Source: CAJPQU01 sp052170475
GTDB taxonomy: Bacteria > Bacillota > Negativicutes > Selenomonadales > Selenomonadaceae
Assembly (NCBI GenBank): GCA_052170475.1
Contig: JBQNAL010000018.1
Span: 1 to 36,293 of the forward strand
Direction of reading: 5' to 3'
Length of the DNA: 36,293 bases
Every line of letters begins with the position of its first letter. Position 1 is the first letter of the stretch. Of this stretch, positions 1 through 8,286 are shown piece after piece. The notes under the pieces were generated by a model, which was given only the letters and a program-made list of their open reading frames with translations, had not been told where the DNA came from and did not search any database. The position numbers and the translations under genes are program-made.

Positions 1-6
1 CTGAAT

Positions 7-28
7 GGGTTCCAAAATGGAACTTTTT
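7..28 (+). terminator. possible intrinsic terminator of an upstream gene
   Basis: A 5-bp stem (GTTCC at 9-13, GGAAC at 19-23) around an AAAAT loop is followed directly by five T residues. Two G-T pairs could lengthen the stem slightly. It would end a gene that lies before the window. The stem is short, so the call is tentative. Confidence 0.4.
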
Positions 29-115
29 GCGTCAATTTATTTTACAACCTACACGATACATGCGGGTGGCGCAGAGGGCAGGTGGCGGCGCCTTCAAAAT
101 CCGTTCCGATAGAGA

Positions 116-145
116 TTGTATGCCCTGCGGTAGATGTGATATAGT
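116..145 (+). promoter_or_regulatory. candidate sigma-70 promoter for the flippase/lipid kinase pair
   Basis: TTGTAT at 116-121 and TATAGT at 140-145 are separated by 18 bp, about 95 bp before the first gene. Each hexamer differs from consensus at one or two positions. This is the best match in the 240-bp leader, and no other evidence supports it. Confidence 0.35.
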
Positions 146-239
146 TATGGGAAGGTATCATCGTGGACGGTGCGCCTTGTAGAGAGAAAGATGACGCATT
201 TTTCCAGTCTCCCTCCCGTGGGGAGAAGAAGCCGGGGCG

Positions 240-1922
240 GTGTTGAACATTAACGGCCAAGGGATAGAAGAAAAAAAGTCCAGCGCAGGGGAGTCCTTGA
301 TGAAGGGAACCTTTATTTTGACGGTCGCCGGTCTGGTGGTCAAAGTCATCGGTTCCTTGAATTGGATCTTCGTCTCTCGGGTGCTGGGGGGCGAAGGGAT
401 TGGCCTTTATCAGATGGCGTTTCCCATTTATTTTTTTGCGCTTTCCATATCGACGGCGGGGGTGCCGGTCGCGATTTCCATCATCACGGCGGAGCGTGTC
501 GCCGTCAAGGACATTTTTGGCGCACGGCGCGTCTTTCGTATTTCGATGGGGCTCATGCTGCTCACGGGGCTCTTGTTTTCTCTGTTGACTTACGAGGGGG
601 CAGGGTGGCTCATCGAGTATCATTTGATTCGCGATCCTCGTGCCTATTCTTCGGTCGTGGTTCTTGCGCCTGCCATTTTTTTTGTGACGTTATTGGCGAG
701 TTCTCGGGGGTATTTGCAGGGGTGGCAGCGCATGACGCCCACGGCGGTCTCTCAGATCGTCGAGCAGATCTTTCGGGTCGTCGCCATGGTGGTTTTGGCC
801 AGTTTGTTTTTGCCGTGGGGCTTGGAGTACGCAGCGGCGGGGGCGAGCTTTGGCGCTTGCGCCGGGGCGGTCGCCGGGCTTTTGGTGCTCGTTTATTACC
901 ACTGGCGGCTGGATCGCGACATTCATCGGGACTTTACGGCAGAGGAGCTATCGCCGCGCCCCGAGGAGAGGAAAACGCCCCCTTGGTCGATCATTCGGCG
1001 GATTTTTCAGCTTGCGCTTCCGGTCTCGGCGGCCAGCATCATGCTGCCGGTGGTGTCCAATCTCGATTTGGTCATTGTTCCCCAGCGTTTGGAGGTGGCG
1101 GGGTATACCGTCCAACAGGCGACGGAGCTGTTTGGCTACTTGACGGGGATGGCGGTGCCGCTCATCAATCTTTCCACGCTCATCACCGCGTCCTTGGCGG
1201 TGAGCATCATTCCGGCGCTGTCTGAAGCGCGAACCCTCAAGGAGGAGGGGCGGGTGTACGAGCAGACGGCGGCCAGCGTGCGGATTTCCAATTTTGTATG
1301 CTTTCCGGCCTTTGTGGTGGTTTGTGTTTTGGCGACGCCTATCTCTACCCTCATTTACAGTGCGCCGGGGGCGGGGCCGGCGGTCTGGGCCTGCTCCTTT
1401 TCCATCGTTCTCTTGGGGCTTCACCAGATTTCTACCGGGATCCTGCAAGGGCTGGGACATCCGTCGATCCCCATGGTGACGATGATCTTGGCCGCAGTGG
1501 CCAAGGTGATCTTGAACTGGATTCTCACGGCGGAGCCGTCGCTCGGGATTTTAGGCGCGGCTTTTGCCACGGCGGCCGACATGGGGGTGGCGGCGGCGAT
1601 CAATATGATCTTCGTCTATAAGTATACGGGATACAGTATGGAATGGGGGCATCTCCTGAAAGTGATGGGGGCTTCGGCGGTGATGGCGGCGGCGGTGAAG
1701 CTCTTTTACGATCTTTCCTTAGCGGCCTTGGGCGTAGGCGTCGTGGCTACCTTTGGGGCGGTCTTTGTGGGCTGTGTCGTCTACCTCGCGGCCATGCTCC
1801 TGATCGGCGGCATGGGGGAAGCGGATATGGCACGGGTTCCGATGGTGGGCACCGTCAGTATCCGCTTTTTGCGGCGGATCGGCGTATTTAAGGGGGATAC
1901 ACGAACGGAGGAGGAGCCATGA
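240..1922 (+). CDS. SpoVB/MurJ-like polysaccharide flippase (MOP superfamily, MATE-like)
   Basis: A 560-residue integral membrane protein with about 14 hydrophobic segments. Its N-terminal region reads KGTFILTVAGL...GLYQMAFPIYF, the signature of the SpoVB/polysaccharide-biosynthesis branch of the MOP exporters. Relatives flip lipid-linked glycans or lipid II outward across the membrane. Whether this copy handles lipid II or another polyprenyl glycan cannot be told from sequence. The GTG start at 240 has only a distant GGGGAGAAG. An ATG at 300 has AGGGGAG six bases upstream and would give a 540-residue protein starting MKGTFIL. Family members usually have a few residues before KGT, so either start is possible. 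The stop overlaps the next start by four bases (ATGA), implying translational coupling to the lipid kinase. Confidence 0.85.
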   Translation: MLNINGQGIEEKKSSAGESLMKGTFILTVAGLVVKVIGSLNWIFVSRVLGGEGIGLYQMAFPIYFFALSISTAGVPVAISIITAERVAVKDIFGARRVFRISMGLMLLTGLLFSLLTYEGAGWLIEYHLIRDPRAYSSVVVLAPAIFFVTLLASSRGYLQGWQRMTPTAVSQIVEQIFRVVAMVVLASLFLPWGLEYAAAGASFGACAGAVAGLLVLVYYHWRLDRDIHRDFTAEELSPRPEERKTPPWSIIRRIFQLALPVSAASIMLPVVSNLDLVIVPQRLEVAGYTVQQATELFGYLTGMAVPLINLSTLITASLAVSIIPALSEARTLKEEGRVYEQTAASVRISNFVCFPAFVVVCVLATPISTLIYSAPGAGPAVWACSFSIVLLGLHQISTGILQGLGHPSIPMVTMILAAVAKVILNWILTAEPSLGILGAAFATAADMGVAAAINMIFVYKYTGYSMEWGHLLKVMGASAVMAAAVKLFYDLSLAALGVGVVATFGAVFVGCVVYLAAMLLIGGMGEADMARVPMVGTVSIRFLRRIGVFKGDTRTEEEP

Positions 1923-2794
1923 AACGCTTTGCCCTTGTCTACAATCCGGTGTCGGGTCACGCAGCCTTGCGGCGTCGTCTCGATTTTCTCATTGAGGCCT
2001 TTCAGCGGCGTGGCTGTATGCTGATTCCCTATCGCACCCGGGCGGTGGACAGGGAGATGGGGGCTTTCCTACGAGAAGCTTCTCCTGACGGGGTGATTGC
2101 CGCCGGCGGGGATGGGACATTGAAAGAAGTGGTCAATGTCATCTTGCGGGAGGAACTCGATTTCCCCATCGCCATCATCGGTAGCGGCACCTCGAACGAT
2201 TTCGTTTCTCATTTAGGGGTCAATGAGGATTTAGAGAGATATTTTGATCATATCGTCGCAGGATCGACGATCCCCTGTGACGTGGGGCGCGTGGGAGAAG
2301 AATATTTCGTCAATGTGGCCAGCGCCGGTATGCTGACCTCGGTTGCCCACGAAGTCAGCACCCGCCTCAAGAGTGCCATGGGAAAAGCCGCATACTACCT
2401 GCGGGGGCTGGGGGAACTGCCGCGCTTTCACACCATGCGGCTCCATATTGAGGCGGATGGTGCGCTGCATGAGGTGGACGCTTATTTTTTTGTCATCGTC
2501 AACAGCACCATCGCGGCTGGGCTGAAAAACGTCGCGCCCTTGGCGAAGTTGGACGATGGAAAGCTCGACATGCTGGTGGTGCGCCAGTGCAGCCTGCCGG
2601 AATTTATGGCGCTGGCGGCGTCGGTGATCGCGGGGCGCATCGATCCCCATGACAAAAATATTCTCTATCTGCAAGGGAGGACGTTTCGCGTAGAAGCCGA
2701 CGAATCGGCGGAAAGCGATCTCGACGGCGAACGCGGGCCGCATCTTCCCCTCTTGGTGGAAACGGTGCCGCAGGCGATACGGTTGTTCGTATAG
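1919..2794 (+). CDS. YegS/DagK-family lipid kinase (diacylglycerol kinase catalytic domain)
   Basis: A 291-residue soluble protein of typical family length. The N-terminal NAD-kinase-like domain opens with YNPVSGHA (residues 8-15), carries the ATP-binding GGDGT at 63-67 and a second conserved loop GSGTSNDF at 88-95. Members phosphorylate diacylglycerol or related lipids to phosphatidate. In Firmicutes this recycles the diacylglycerol released when phosphatidylglycerol is used for envelope modification. The usual PxGTxND motif appears here as GSGT, without the proline. It starts within the stop of the flippase gene (ATGA overlap, 1919-1922), so the two are probably one operon with an envelope role. 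The exact lipid substrate is inferred only. Confidence 0.88.
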   Translation: MKRFALVYNPVSGHAALRRRLDFLIEAFQRRGCMLIPYRTRAVDREMGAFLREASPDGVIAAGGDGTLKEVVNVILREELDFPIAIIGSGTSNDFVSHLGVNEDLERYFDHIVAGSTIPCDVGRVGEEYFVNVASAGMLTSVAHEVSTRLKSAMGKAAYYLRGLGELPRFHTMRLHIEADGALHEVDAYFFVIVNSTIAAGLKNVAPLAKLDDGKLDMLVVRQCSLPEFMALAASVIAGRIDPHDKNILYLQGRTFRVEADESAESDLDGERGPHLPLLVETVPQAIRLFV

Positions 2795-2855
2795 AACGCA
2801 TAGGGGGAGGGGGGCGTTGAAGGGATCCTCGCCTTCGACGGGAGGAGAGAACGTC

Positions 2856-3935
2856 ATGGAGAAAAATGTATTGACATGTGACACGGTGACGTTGGACGAT
2901 GGGGCGTCGTCCTTGGTGATCATCGATCAGACGAAATTGCCCAACGCCTTGGCGCTTGTGGCGCTCAAAACGCAAGCGGAGATATGGGAGGCGATCCGTG
3001 CCCTGAAGGTCAGAGGCGCACCCGCCATCGGGGTAGCGGCGGCCTACGGTCTGTACTTGGCGGCAAAGGAGATTGAAACGGCGTCTCAGGAAGAGTTTTT
3101 GGTCCGCCTTCGAGCGGCGGCGGACTATCTCAATGGATCGCGCCCCACGGCGGTGAATCTTTCTTGGGCGCTGCGGCGGATGATGGCGGTGGCAGAGTCC
3201 GTGTGCCAAAGGGGCGAGGGCGTGCCAAAGGTGCGCCAACGGCTCTTAGCAGAGGCGACAAGCATACAGGAAGAGGACATTGAGATCTGCCGAAAGATCG
3301 GCGTGTATGGGCTTTCGCTGTTACGGCCGGGGGATGGGATCATCACCCATTGCAACGCGGGGAAGTTGGCGACCAGCCGCTACGGAACGGCCACCGCGCC
3401 CCTCTATTTAGGCCATGCACAGGGGTACGGTTTTCGCGTCTTTTGCGATGAGACGCGCCCGCTTTTACAGGGGGCGCGTCTGACCGCCTTTGAACTCATG
3501 GCGGCGGGGATGGATGTCACCCTCATCGGTGACGGCATGGCGGCCTCCGTCATGAAAAAGGGGTGGGCGAATGCGGTCATTACTGGCTGTGATCGGGTGG
3601 CGGCCAATGGTGACGCCGCCAATAAGATCGGGACGCTGCCCTTGGCCATCGCCGCCCAGCATTTCGGCATTCCCTTTTACCTCTGTGCGCCGTCCTCGAC
3701 CATCGATCTGGATACCCCTTGCGGCGGGGAGATTTGCATTGAAGAGCGTGACGCCGAGGAATTGACGACAATGTGGTACGAGAAACCCATGGCGCCGCCC
3801 AACGTCAAGGTCTTTAATCCGGCCTTCGACGTCACCGATGCGTCCTTGATCACGGGGATCATCACTGAGCGGGGGATCCTCTATCCCCCTTACGGGGAAG
3901 CACTGGCGAAACTCATGGGGCATCAGGGAGAATAG
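2856..3935 (+). CDS. mtnA: S-methyl-5-thioribose-1-phosphate isomerase
   Basis: A 359-residue eIF2B-like aldose-ketose isomerase that converts 5-methylthioribose-1-phosphate to methylthioribulose-1-phosphate in methionine salvage. In many bacteria it also handles 5-deoxyribose-1-phosphate. Visible motifs are RGAPAIG (53-59), the catalytic cysteine in THCNAGKLATS (Cys166), TRPLLQGARLTAFEL (200-214) and the catalytic aspartate in TGCDRVAANGD (Asp246). The ATG at 2856 is chosen over an in-frame TTG at 2817 because GGAGGAGA sits at 2841-2848 and homologues begin near here. No other salvage gene (mtnK, mtnB, mtnD) is nearby, and prmA follows after 41 bp. The isolated position may point to 5'-deoxyadenosine disposal rather than full methionine salvage, which is inference. 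Confidence 0.95.
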   Translation: MEKNVLTCDTVTLDDGASSLVIIDQTKLPNALALVALKTQAEIWEAIRALKVRGAPAIGVAAAYGLYLAAKEIETASQEEFLVRLRAAADYLNGSRPTAVNLSWALRRMMAVAESVCQRGEGVPKVRQRLLAEATSIQEEDIEICRKIGVYGLSLLRPGDGIITHCNAGKLATSRYGTATAPLYLGHAQGYGFRVFCDETRPLLQGARLTAFELMAAGMDVTLIGDGMAASVMKKGWANAVITGCDRVAANGDAANKIGTLPLAIAAQHFGIPFYLCAPSSTIDLDTPCGGEICIEERDAEELTTMWYEKPMAPPNVKVFNPAFDVTDASLITGIITERGILYPPYGEALAKLMGHQGE

Positions 3936-3976
3936 AAGAGCCGGGGGAAGTGAGACTTCGGCGGAGGAGGAAGCGT

Positions 3977-4918
3977 ATGGAGTGGGCGGAGATCGGCATC
4001 CGAACGTCGCATGAAGCCATGGAGCTGGTGGCTTCGATCTTGGAGGATTTGGGGGCGGCGGGGGTCGCCATAGAGGATCCGGCGTTAGTGAACGCCTATA
4101 TTCATTCGGGGCTTTGGGATTACACGGATCTGCCCGAGGAGAAGGACACTGCCGTGGTGACAGTGAAGGCCTATTTCCCGGCGGACGATCGCCTGCCCTT
4201 CGTGCGTCGGGCATTGACGGAAAAAATGGCGGCCTTGGCGGCGCGGGGGGTGGATACGGCGCCGGCGGCTGTCCGTGAAGCACGGATCGCCGACGAGGAT
4301 TGGGCGGAGAGTTGGAAACAGTATTTTCATACGGGAAAAGTGGGGACGCGGATCGTCATACAACCTTCGTGGGAATCGTATGACGCGAAGGCGGGCGAGA
4401 TCGTCCTGCGCCTCGATCCCGGGGCGGCGTTCGGCACGGGGACGCATCCCACGACCGCACTTTGCCTCCGTGCGATGGAACGGATTCTGCGGCCGGGGAT
4501 GACCGTCTTTGATGTGGGAACCGGCTCCGGGGTGCTGGCCATCGCTGCCGCAAAATTGGGCGCGGGCGACGTGACGGCGGTGGATTACGATCCTACGGCG
4601 CTCCACGTGGCGCGGGAAAATATCGCCCGCAACGATTTGACGACGGCCATTGCCCTCGGGGAGAGCGATATGCTCAAACAGGTCTCTGGCCGTGCCGACC
4701 TCATCACGGCGAATATCATCGCTGACATCATCCTCCGCTTGTTTGAAGACTTAGAGGATCATTTGAACGTCGGGGGGACGCTCTTAGCGAGTGGAATCAT
4801 CGTCCAGCGGGCGGACGATGTACGGCGGGGCGCGCTCTCTCACGGCTTTACCGTGGCGGAGGAATGGGAGGAAAAGGGCTGGGTGGCCATGGTGATTCGA
4901 CGGGAGGGAGAGGGGTGA
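3977..4918 (+). CDS. prmA: ribosomal protein L11 methyltransferase
   Basis: A 313-residue SAM-dependent methyltransferase that trimethylates ribosomal protein L11. The N-terminal substrate-recognition domain (about 1-100) leads through a linker to the Rossmann domain. That domain carries FGTGTHPTT (152-160), motif I DVGTGSGVLAIAA (179-191) and the acidic AVDYDP after beta 2 (201-206). The start is ATG 3977, with GGAGGAGGAAG at 3963-3973. An upstream in-frame start at 3950 would add an implausible arginine-rich leader. The stop overlaps the GTG of rsmE by four bases. The prmA-rsmE-mtaB order is the conserved Firmicute arrangement normally found behind dnaJ, which is absent here; mtnA takes the upstream place. 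Confidence 0.95.
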   Translation: MEWAEIGIRTSHEAMELVASILEDLGAAGVAIEDPALVNAYIHSGLWDYTDLPEEKDTAVVTVKAYFPADDRLPFVRRALTEKMAALAARGVDTAPAAVREARIADEDWAESWKQYFHTGKVGTRIVIQPSWESYDAKAGEIVLRLDPGAAFGTGTHPTTALCLRAMERILRPGMTVFDVGTGSGVLAIAAAKLGAGDVTAVDYDPTALHVARENIARNDLTTAIALGESDMLKQVSGRADLITANIIADIILRLFEDLEDHLNVGGTLLASGIIVQRADDVRRGALSHGFTVAEEWEEKGWVAMVIRREGEG

Positions 4919-5652
4919 GACGGCTCTTTCTCCCCGGATCGATTTCGGACGTCGTGTGCTTGACAGGGCAGGATGCCCATCATGTGGGGTACACCCTGCG
5001 GGCGAAAGTCGGCGACCTCATCGTTGCCGTGGGCGAGGATCGACAGGTGGCGGAGATGGAAGTGACAGCCTTCACGAAGGACACGGTGACACTGCGTCGC
5101 CGCGCTTTTTTGACGGCATATACGGAACCGCCGGTGGACGCAGGGCTGGCGGTCTGCCTCCTCAAGGGGGACAAGATGTCGTTCGTGGTGCAAAAGGCGG
5201 TGGAGCTGGGCGCGGCCTTCATTCAGCCGCTTCGGAGCGAAAATTGTGTGGTGCGCTACGATGAGAAAAAGAGCGCGGCACGGTGCGAGCGGTGGCAGCG
5301 GGTAGCGGAGGAAGCCGCGAAGCAGTGCGGCCGTACGATGATTCCCACCGTGGAGCCTATTCGCGACCTCACGGCGTGGCTGGCGGACGTATCGCCCGCA
5401 GCGGGGCTGTTCCTCCTCTATGAGCGGGAGCAGCGCTCTTCCCTTCGGACATGGCTCCAAAGTCAGGCGGGAGGCTGTTATACCGCCCTCATTGGCCCAG
5501 AGGGCGGCTTTACGCCAGAAGAAGCGTCGGCGGCACAGGCGGCGGGCGCCGTCTCCGTCACCATGGGGCCTAGGATCCTGCGCGCCGAGACGGCGGCCTT
5601 AGCGGCGCTTGCCGCCGTGATGTATGAGAAAGGGGACTGGGGAGCGGCGTGA
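4915..5652 (+). CDS. rsmE: 16S rRNA (uracil-1498-N3)-methyltransferase
   Basis: A 245-residue SPOUT-class methyltransferase that methylates U1498 of 16S rRNA in the 30S subunit. A PUA-like N-terminal domain (about 1-70, beginning RRLFLPG) is followed by the trefoil-knot domain. The SAM-binding signatures IGPEGGFT (193-200) and GPRILRAETA (218-227) are intact. The GTG at 4915 is chosen because it overlaps the prmA stop as GTGA, follows GGGAGGGAG, and puts RRLFLPG at the N terminus as in the family. A longer frame from 4864 would be antisense-like padding inside prmA. It is coupled to mtaB by another GTGA overlap. Confidence 0.95.
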   Translation: MRRLFLPGSISDVVCLTGQDAHHVGYTLRAKVGDLIVAVGEDRQVAEMEVTAFTKDTVTLRRRAFLTAYTEPPVDAGLAVCLLKGDKMSFVVQKAVELGAAFIQPLRSENCVVRYDEKKSAARCERWQRVAEEAAKQCGRTMIPTVEPIRDLTAWLADVSPAAGLFLLYEREQRSSLRTWLQSQAGGCYTALIGPEGGFTPEEASAAQAAGAVSVTMGPRILRAETAALAALAAVMYEKGDWGAA

Positions 5653-6950
5653 CAGATGTGCGAACCGTGGCTTTCATGACGCTGGGCTGCAAGGTCAATC
5701 AATATGAAACGGAAACGATGGAAGGGCTGTTTCGCCGCGCCGGCTATCGGGTGGTTTCCTTTGCGGAACCCGCCGACGTGTACATCGTGAATACCTGCTC
5801 TGTGACCCTCTTGGGGGAGAAGAAGTCCCGTCAGTTCGTACGCCGGGCGCGGCGGCAGAACGAAGCGGCGCTCATCGCCGTGACCGGCTGCTACGCGCAG
5901 CTTTCGCCGGAGGTCTTGGCGGCGCTCCCGGGGGTGCGCCTCGTCGTGGGGACGCAGGATCGAAGCCGCATCGTGGAACTGGTGGAGGAAGCGGCAAAGG
6001 GGTCGGCGGTTCTGCGGGACGTTGGGGACATCATGGCGGCGGACACCTTTGAGGATATTCCCCTCTTTGCCGCACCTGAGCGGACGCGCGCCTTTCTGAA
6101 AATTCAGGAGGGCTGCGAGAATTTTTGCACCTTCTGCATCATTCCCTATACTCGTGGCCCCCTGCGCTCCCGCTCCATGGGCAGCGTGCGGCGAGAGGCA
6201 GCGAAGCTCATTGCCGCAGGGTTTCGCGAGATCGTCCTCACGGGGATCCATCTCGGCGCCTATGGGCGTGACTTGGCGGGGGACGTGACGCTGGCGGAGG
6301 CGGCACGGACGGTACTGAGCCTAGAAGGCTTACAGCGCCTGCGGCTTGGATCGCTGGAATCCGTGGAACTCACGCCGGCGCTTTTTTCTCTTTTGCGCGA
6401 TGAGCGGCGCTTCGCCCGTCACCTCCACCTGCCGCTTCAGTCCGGCTCCGATGCGGTTTTGCGGGATATGCGCCGCCCCTACGACACGGCGGGCTATGAT
6501 CGTCTCCTGCGCCAAATCCGCGCCGAGGTGCCGGGGATTGCCATTTCTACGGACATCATCGTGGGCTTTCCCGGGGAGACGGAAGCGATGTTTCAGGAGA
6601 GCTTGGCGTTCGTTCGACGGCAGGGCTTTGCCCGCGTGCACGTGTTTCCCTACTCACGGCGTCCGGGGACACCGGCGGCGGCGCGCTCCGATCAGGTGCC
6701 GGCTCCCGTCCGTCGTCAAAGGGCGCAGACCATGCAGGTCTTGGCTGACGAGATGGCAGCGGCGTACGGCGATACCTTCATCGGGAAGACCCTTCCCGTC
6801 CTCTTTGAAACGCGGCAGGAGGACATCGCCGACGGCCTGACGGATACGTACCTTCGCGTTTATACCGCATCATCGGTGCCGTTGGGCGAGATCACCGCCA
6901 TGCGGCTCGTGCGGCGCTACCAGGACGGCCTCTGGGGAGAACCGGTGTGA
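5649..6950 (+). CDS. mtaB: tRNA N6-threonylcarbamoyladenosine-37 methylthiotransferase MtaB
   Basis: A 433-residue radical-SAM methylthiotransferase that converts t6A to ms2t6A at position 37 of ANN-decoding tRNAs. The N-terminal UPF0004 domain supplies three ligands for the first iron-sulfur cluster (Cys14 in LGCKVN, Cys50 in NTCS, Cys81 in TGCY). The radical-SAM motif is CENFCTFC (Cys156, 160, 163). A TRAM domain occupies the last 65 or so residues. LGCKVNQYE distinguishes MtaB from MiaB and RimO. The GTG start overlaps the rsmE stop as GTGA. A second methylthiotransferase, rimO, lies at 33189. Confidence 0.93.
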   Translation: MTDVRTVAFMTLGCKVNQYETETMEGLFRRAGYRVVSFAEPADVYIVNTCSVTLLGEKKSRQFVRRARRQNEAALIAVTGCYAQLSPEVLAALPGVRLVVGTQDRSRIVELVEEAAKGSAVLRDVGDIMAADTFEDIPLFAAPERTRAFLKIQEGCENFCTFCIIPYTRGPLRSRSMGSVRREAAKLIAAGFREIVLTGIHLGAYGRDLAGDVTLAEAARTVLSLEGLQRLRLGSLESVELTPALFSLLRDERRFARHLHLPLQSGSDAVLRDMRRPYDTAGYDRLLRQIRAEVPGIAISTDIIVGFPGETEAMFQESLAFVRRQGFARVHVFPYSRRPGTPAAARSDQVPAPVRRQRAQTMQVLADEMAAAYGDTFIGKTLPVLFETRQEDIADGLTDTYLRVYTASSVPLGEITAMRLVRRYQDGLWGEPV

Positions 6951-7058
6951 TGGGCTGGCGAAGAGGCGTTGACCGTTTAGCAGGGATTTTGAGAAGGAGA
7001 GCGAATAAGGCAAGAGAGCATATCGTGTTTAAGTTCATCATACAGAGGAGGAAGCACC

Positions 7059-7406
7059 ATGTCCGATTGCATTTTTTGTAAGATTGCCGGTAAGGCGATC
7101 CCTGCCGATGTCGTCTACGAGGACGATGGGGTCATCGCGTTTCGCGACATTGAGCCGCAAGCGCCGCTGCACATCCTTGTCATTCCGAAGAAGCATTACG
7201 GCAGCTTGCTGGATTTCGGGGCGGAAGATGCCGCTTTTGCAGGGCATATCATGGCCGAGGTGATCCCGCAGGTGGCGAAGAAAATGGGGCTGGATGAGGG
7301 CGGCTTTCGCGTCGTCACCAACATCGGTGAAGACGGCGGTCAAACCGTGCGGCACCTTCATTTCCACATCTTGGGCGGCCGTGCGCTGCAGTGGCCGCCG
7401 GGCTGA
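7059..7406 (+). CDS. HIT family (Hint-type) nucleotide hydrolase
   Basis: A 115-residue protein of the full length expected for a bacterial Hint homologue. It begins with CIFCKIAGK, whose Cys4/Cys7 pair occurs in zinc-binding members, and has the histidine triad HLHFHI at 99-104. It ends in the family hallmark GGRALQWPPG. Hint enzymes hydrolyse nucleoside phosphoramidates and aminoacyl-adenylates in the cytoplasm. The ATG follows GAGGAGGAAG at 7047. The 108-bp gap after mtaB shows no clear terminator, so readthrough from the modification operon is possible. No terminator is visible downstream before the rpsU promoter. Confidence 0.93.
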   Translation: MSDCIFCKIAGKAIPADVVYEDDGVIAFRDIEPQAPLHILVIPKKHYGSLLDFGAEDAAFAGHIMAEVIPQVAKKMGLDEGGFRVVTNIGEDGGQTVRHLHFHILGGRALQWPPG

Positions 7407-7436
7407 CGCCCTTCGCATCTCGCAGGAAATAAACTA

Positions 7437-7464
7437 TTGCACTTCGAGAAAATTCGTGTATAAT
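7437..7464 (+). promoter_or_regulatory. sigma-70 promoter of rpsU-yqeY
   Basis: TTGCAC at 7437-7442 and a consensus TATAAT at 7459-7464 are separated by 16 bp, in an AT-rich stretch 58 bp before the rpsU start. It is one of the strongest promoter matches in the window, fitting a highly expressed ribosomal protein gene. Confidence 0.8.
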
Positions 7465-7521
7465 AGTATGGTGTAGTTGTGTAAGTAGACTCCCAACAAA
7501 TTTGGAGGGGGGGAATCATAA

Positions 7522-7704
7522 ATGGCCAATGAAGTGAAGGTCGGGAAAAACGAGAGCATCGACAGTGCGCTCCGGCGGTTTAAGCGCACCTGCCAGAAAG
7601 CGGGTACGCTGGCGGAGGTGCGCAAGCGTGAGCACTATGAAAAGCCGAGTGTCCGGCGCAAGAAGAAGTCGGAAGCGGCGAGAAAGCGCAAGTTCAAAGC
7701 ATAA
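7522..7704 (+). CDS. rpsU: 30S ribosomal protein S21
   Basis: A 60-residue basic protein. The N-terminal half reads VKVGKNESIDSALRRFKR, and the C-terminal tail (KPSVRRKKKSEAARKRKFK) is the standard arginine/lysine-rich S21 end. It binds the 30S platform near the 3' end of 16S rRNA and helps initiation. A strong GGAGGGGGGG lies eight bases before the ATG. It sits directly upstream of yqeY, the conserved Firmicute pairing, and has its own promoter at 7437-7464. Confidence 0.97.
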   Translation: MANEVKVGKNESIDSALRRFKRTCQKAGTLAEVRKREHYEKPSVRRKKKSEAARKRKFKA

Positions 7705-7725
7705 GGCAAGACAAGGAGGTGCGGG

Positions 7726-8184
7726 ATGCTCCTGAAAGAGAAATTAACGGCTGATATGAAAACGGCCATGAAGGCTCGTGAAGAGGGGCGCCAGCGCCTC
7801 GGTGTCATTCGTCTGGTGCGCGGCGTCATTCGCCAGCAGGAGATTGATGGACAGCAGGAATTGGACGATGATGCGGTGTTGGCCGTCATAAGCAAAGAGG
7901 TTAAGCAGCGCAGGGATTCCATTGAGGAATTTCAAAAGGGCGGCCGTACGGACTTGGTTCGGCAAAACGAGGAAGAAATTGCCATTCTCATGGACTATCT
8001 GCCCCAGCAGATGACGGAGGACGAGGTGCGGAGCGCCGTCACGGAAGCTGTTGCGGCAACAGGCGCGGCTGCGCCAAAGGATATGGGCAAGGTGATGAAA
8101 GAGCTCATGCCGAAGGTCAAGGGGCGGGCGGATGGTAAACTGGTCAACCAGATCGTTCGTGAGTTGCTCGAGAACGGCAAGTAA
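7726..8184 (+). CDS. yqeY: GatB/YqeY domain protein
   Basis: A 152-residue protein matching the stand-alone YqeY family. The N terminus LKEKLTADMKTAMKA, the middle DYLPQQMTEDEV and the C-terminal GKVMKELMPKVKGRADGK are the conserved blocks. The domain resembles the tail of GatB, the tRNA-dependent amidotransferase subunit that contacts tRNA, but the role of the free-standing protein is not established. AAGGAGGTGCGGG precedes the ATG. The gene is cotranscribed with rpsU (21-bp gap) and ends at a terminator at 8193-8221. Confidence 0.93.
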   Translation: MLLKEKLTADMKTAMKAREEGRQRLGVIRLVRGVIRQQEIDGQQELDDDAVLAVISKEVKQRRDSIEEFQKGGRTDLVRQNEEEIAILMDYLPQQMTEDEVRSAVTEAVAATGAAAPKDMGKVMKELMPKVKGRADGKLVNQIVRELLENGK

Positions 8185-8192
8185 AGAAAGGG

Positions 8193-8224
8193 GAGCTACC
8201 GCGTTTGGCGGTGGCTCTTTTCTT
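8193..8224 (+). terminator. intrinsic terminator after yqeY
   Basis: A 10-bp stem (8193-8202 with 8208-8217, one G-U pair) closes a 5-base loop and is followed by TTTTCTT. A matching AAAGAAAG on the 5' side means it could work in both directions. Confidence 0.85.
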
Positions 8225-8286
8225 GATGGCGCGATGGATGCAGGGTATTGCGCACAGGGCATAGGTGTGAATAGGAGGAACAGGAT

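Noticed and set aside
2795..2855. SAM riboswitch before mtnA
   Set aside because: Only 61 bp separate the stop of the lipid kinase from mtnA, too short for a known SAM riboswitch, and no terminator-like element is present.
7407..7436. Terminator between the HIT gene and the rpsU promoter
   Set aside because: No stem with a T-tract is visible in this short interval.
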